Shown: positions 5,916 through 7,121 of the stretch, one piece after another
How positions within the stretch are numbered: the stretch's first letter is position 1
Layout: every line of letters begins with the position of its first letter
NCBI GenBank assembly: GCA_028823185.1
Contig: JAPKBY010000083.1
Span: 1 to 7,121, forward strand
Direction: 5' to 3'
DNA from: Planctomycetota bacterium
GTDB taxonomy: Bacteria; Planctomycetota; UBA1135; GCA-002686595
Length of the DNA stretch: 7,121 nt
Translations under genes and position numbers: made by a program
Notes under the pieces: generated by a model
Told to the model about the DNA's origin: nothing
Seen by the model: the letters and a program-made list of their open reading frames with translations, nothing else
Databases searched by the model: none

Positions 5916-6728
5916 ATGACATCTCCCCTCGCCATCGTCACGCGCACAGCCGGAACCAACTGCGACGCAGAGGCCGTACGAGCTCTAGAGCTCGCCGGAG
6001 CACGCGTTGAGCTCATCCACATCCAACAGCTCCTAGATGACCCTCAGCGCCTCCAGGAGGCCGGCATGTGCATCTTCCCTGGTGGCTTCTCTTACGGCGA
6101 CGACATCGCCGCAGGGCGCGTCTTAGGACTAGAGCTTCGCCACGGAATGTACGCAGAGCTCCGGCGCTTTATCGACGCTGACGGCTTAGTGCTCGGCATC
6201 TGTAACGGCTTCCAGGTCTTGATTGAATCAGGGATCCTCGACCCTCCGGTCTCGGAGTCACCGAAACAAGGCGAGCTCAAGAGCGCCGCTGGACGTGAGA
6301 TCGCGCTCCACGCGAACGCCTCAAACCGCTTTGAGTGTCGATGGATCGAGCTCGAAGCCGCCGACACTGCGTGCGTCTGGCTCAGCGATGGCCAATCGAT
6401 CCCCTGCCCCGCAGCGCACGCAGAGGGTCGCTTTGTCGTCCAAAATGATGCTGTTCTCACGCGCCTAAAGGACGCCAAGCAGATCGCGCTTCGCTATGTC
6501 GTACCCAACGCTGGAGACTCATTCCCGGCGAACCCGAATGGCTCCATCGACAACATCGCGGGCATCTGCGACCCGAGCGGCCGCGCCTTAGGCCTCATGC
6601 CTCACCCAGAGCGCAACATCTTGCCTTGGAATCATCCCCAATGGACGCGCCTCAGCCCGCGCTCAGAGGGCGAGGGCCTCTCCTTCTTCCGTCAGATGGT
6701 TCAGGCAGCATCACCTGTCAGCGTCTAA
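5916..6728 (+). CDS. purQ: FGAM synthase subunit PurQ (class I glutamine amidotransferase)
   Basis: PurQ hydrolyses glutamine and channels ammonia to PurL, completing FGAM synthase. The 270-residue protein shows the class I amidotransferase signature throughout: start strand IVTRTAGTNCDAEAVRALEL (7-26), FPGGFSYGDDIAAGR (54-68, oxyanion-hole region), nucleophile elbow GICNGFQ with Cys96 (94-100), HAEGRF (168-173), and the catalytic His230/Glu232 in MPHPER (228-233). All three catalytic residues are present, so it should be active. It is longer than small PurQ proteins (about 220-230), with extra residues after the active-site elbow and near the C-terminus. Proline in the common APGTNCD motif is alanine here (TAGTNCD). 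ATG at 5916 follows the purL stop by 7 bp, so the genes are co-transcribed and probably translationally coupled. A weak AAGG lies 11 bases upstream, inside the end of purL. No separate purS is seen between or beside them, consistent with its fusion into PurL. Confidence 0.96.
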   Translation: MTSPLAIVTRTAGTNCDAEAVRALELAGARVELIHIQQLLDDPQRLQEAGMCIFPGGFSYGDDIAAGRVLGLELRHGMYAELRRFIDADGLVLGICNGFQVLIESGILDPPVSESPKQGELKSAAGREIALHANASNRFECRWIELEAADTACVWLSDGQSIPCPAAHAEGRFVVQNDAVLTRLKDAKQIALRYVVPNAGDSFPANPNGSIDNIAGICDPSGRALGLMPHPERNILPWNHPQWTRLSPRSEGEGLSFFRQMVQAASPVSV

Positions 6729-6846
6729 ATATTTGAGCAGAATCATAATTCACACGAAGCAGAGGGTGAACCGAGGCCTCTCTCTCGCTACTCTTCCGAT
6801 GCGGGGCGGAAACCCCACACACCAAACCTCTCGAAGGAAGCCTGAT
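6729..6846 (+). promoter_or_regulatory. Intergenic region after purQ with AT-rich, -10-like patch
   Basis: Bases 6726-6752 are markedly AT-rich compared with the rest of the window and contain CATAAT (6744-6749), five of six matches to a sigma-70 -10 box. No good -35 lies 16-18 bases upstream, so a promoter for the downstream lipoprotein gene is only a suggestion. GGGG/CCCC arms at 6803-6816 could pair as a weak 4-bp stem, but no T-run follows and I do not call a terminator. Confidence 0.3.
6834..6838 (+). promoter_or_regulatory. Ribosome binding site of the downstream lipoprotein gene
   Basis: AAGGA (within GAAGGAAG) eight bases before the ATG at 6847. Good match and spacing; it fixes the start of the truncated gene at the right edge. 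Confidence 0.65.
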
Positions 6847-7121
6847 ATGCGCAACATTGCTCGACTCCCCCTCTTCCTCGCCGTCGCTCTCTGCGTCCCG
6901 GCCTGCTTCCCCGCCCTCCTCGGCGTCGGAGCTGGCTTGGTCATCAGTCACGATGTCCTGGACAACAACACTTACGTCGCCCACGTCAATGAAGATGCAG
7001 CCCTCACTTGGGCGATCGCCAAGTCTGCGTTGACGCACCAAGCCTCTGACCCGATCACGGTCAACGATGACCTTCGCAGGGCAGAAGCGAAGGTTGATGG
7101 CGCAAACGTGACCGTCAGCGT
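6847..7121 (+). CDS. Small putative lipoprotein, DUF3568-like, C-terminus cut by window edge
   Basis: ATG at 6847 opens a frame that runs off the right edge with 91 complete codons. The N-terminus is a signal peptide (MRNIARLPLFLAVALC) ending in VPAC, which fits a lipobox with Cys20 as the lipidated residue; proline at -2 is a little unusual. A short glycine-rich stretch follows (GVGAGLVI, 26-33), then DNNTYVAHVNEDAALTWAIA (39-58) and AEAKVDGANVTVSV. This order (lipobox, GxGAG, NTY-A-V, D-x-x-W, then a beta-rich end) recalls the small DUF3568 lipoproteins as I remember them; I could not check this. The protein would sit on the inner or outer membrane facing the periplasm. Function is unknown. 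It is on the same strand as purLQ but 118 bp away with its own ribosome binding site, so it probably has its own promoter. Confidence 0.75.
   Translation, partial: MRNIARLPLFLAVALCVPACFPALLGVGAGLVISHDVLDNNTYVAHVNEDAALTWAIAKSALTHQASDPITVNDDLRRAEAKVDGANVTVS

Noticed and set aside
6803..6816. GGGG-CGGAAA-CCCC possible terminator after purQ
   Set aside because: The stem is only 4 bp with a mismatch beyond it, and no T-run follows.

Overview
The window is compact, GC-rich bacterial DNA with two divergent gene blocks and no long non-coding stretch. I see no tRNA, rRNA, CRISPR array, insertion sequence or other mobile element. The organism is not stated. The PurL architecture (two PurS-like domains fused to the front of a mid-sized PurL, with PurQ as a separate gene), the accA-linked ECF sigma/anti-sigma pair and the mixed start codons (TTG, GTG, ATG) suggest an uncultured Gram-negative lineage, most plausibly Planctomycetota. 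This is an inference from domain architecture, not from a database match.

The left half (1-2792, minus strand) reads accA, then an ECF-family sigma factor, then its membrane-bound zinc-binding anti-sigma factor, then the N-terminus of an exported protein cut by the window's left edge. The sigma and anti-sigma genes overlap by 4 bp (ATGA). The other gaps are 94 bp (accA to sigma, with the ATG start chosen here) and 48 bp (anti-sigma to exported protein), so one transcript is plausible. AccA is the alpha carboxyltransferase subunit of acetyl-CoA carboxylase, the committed step of fatty acid synthesis. The sigma/anti-sigma pair is a cell-envelope signalling module. Their linkage hints that envelope stress and lipid supply are connected here, but that is inference. 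Two small structured elements lie in the gaps: an 11-bp direct repeat across the accA stop codon, and a perfect 7-bp hairpin plus a 10-bp palindrome ahead of the exported-protein gene.

The divergent intergenic region (2793-2980) should hold the promoters for both blocks. It contains a strong Shine-Dalgarno sequence that supports a TTG start for accA, and a small dyad.

The right half (2981-7121, plus strand) holds purL and purQ, 7 bp apart, encoding the two chains of FGAM synthase (fourth step of de novo purine synthesis). PurQ releases ammonia from glutamine and PurL uses it with ATP to convert FGAR to FGAM. After a 118-bp gap with an AT-rich patch comes the start of a small lipoprotein gene, cut by the right edge.

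Most of this is core metabolism. I did not find a convincing previously undescribed system. The points most worth a second look are the accA/sigma/anti-sigma/exported-protein cluster and the fused tandem-PurS form of PurL.
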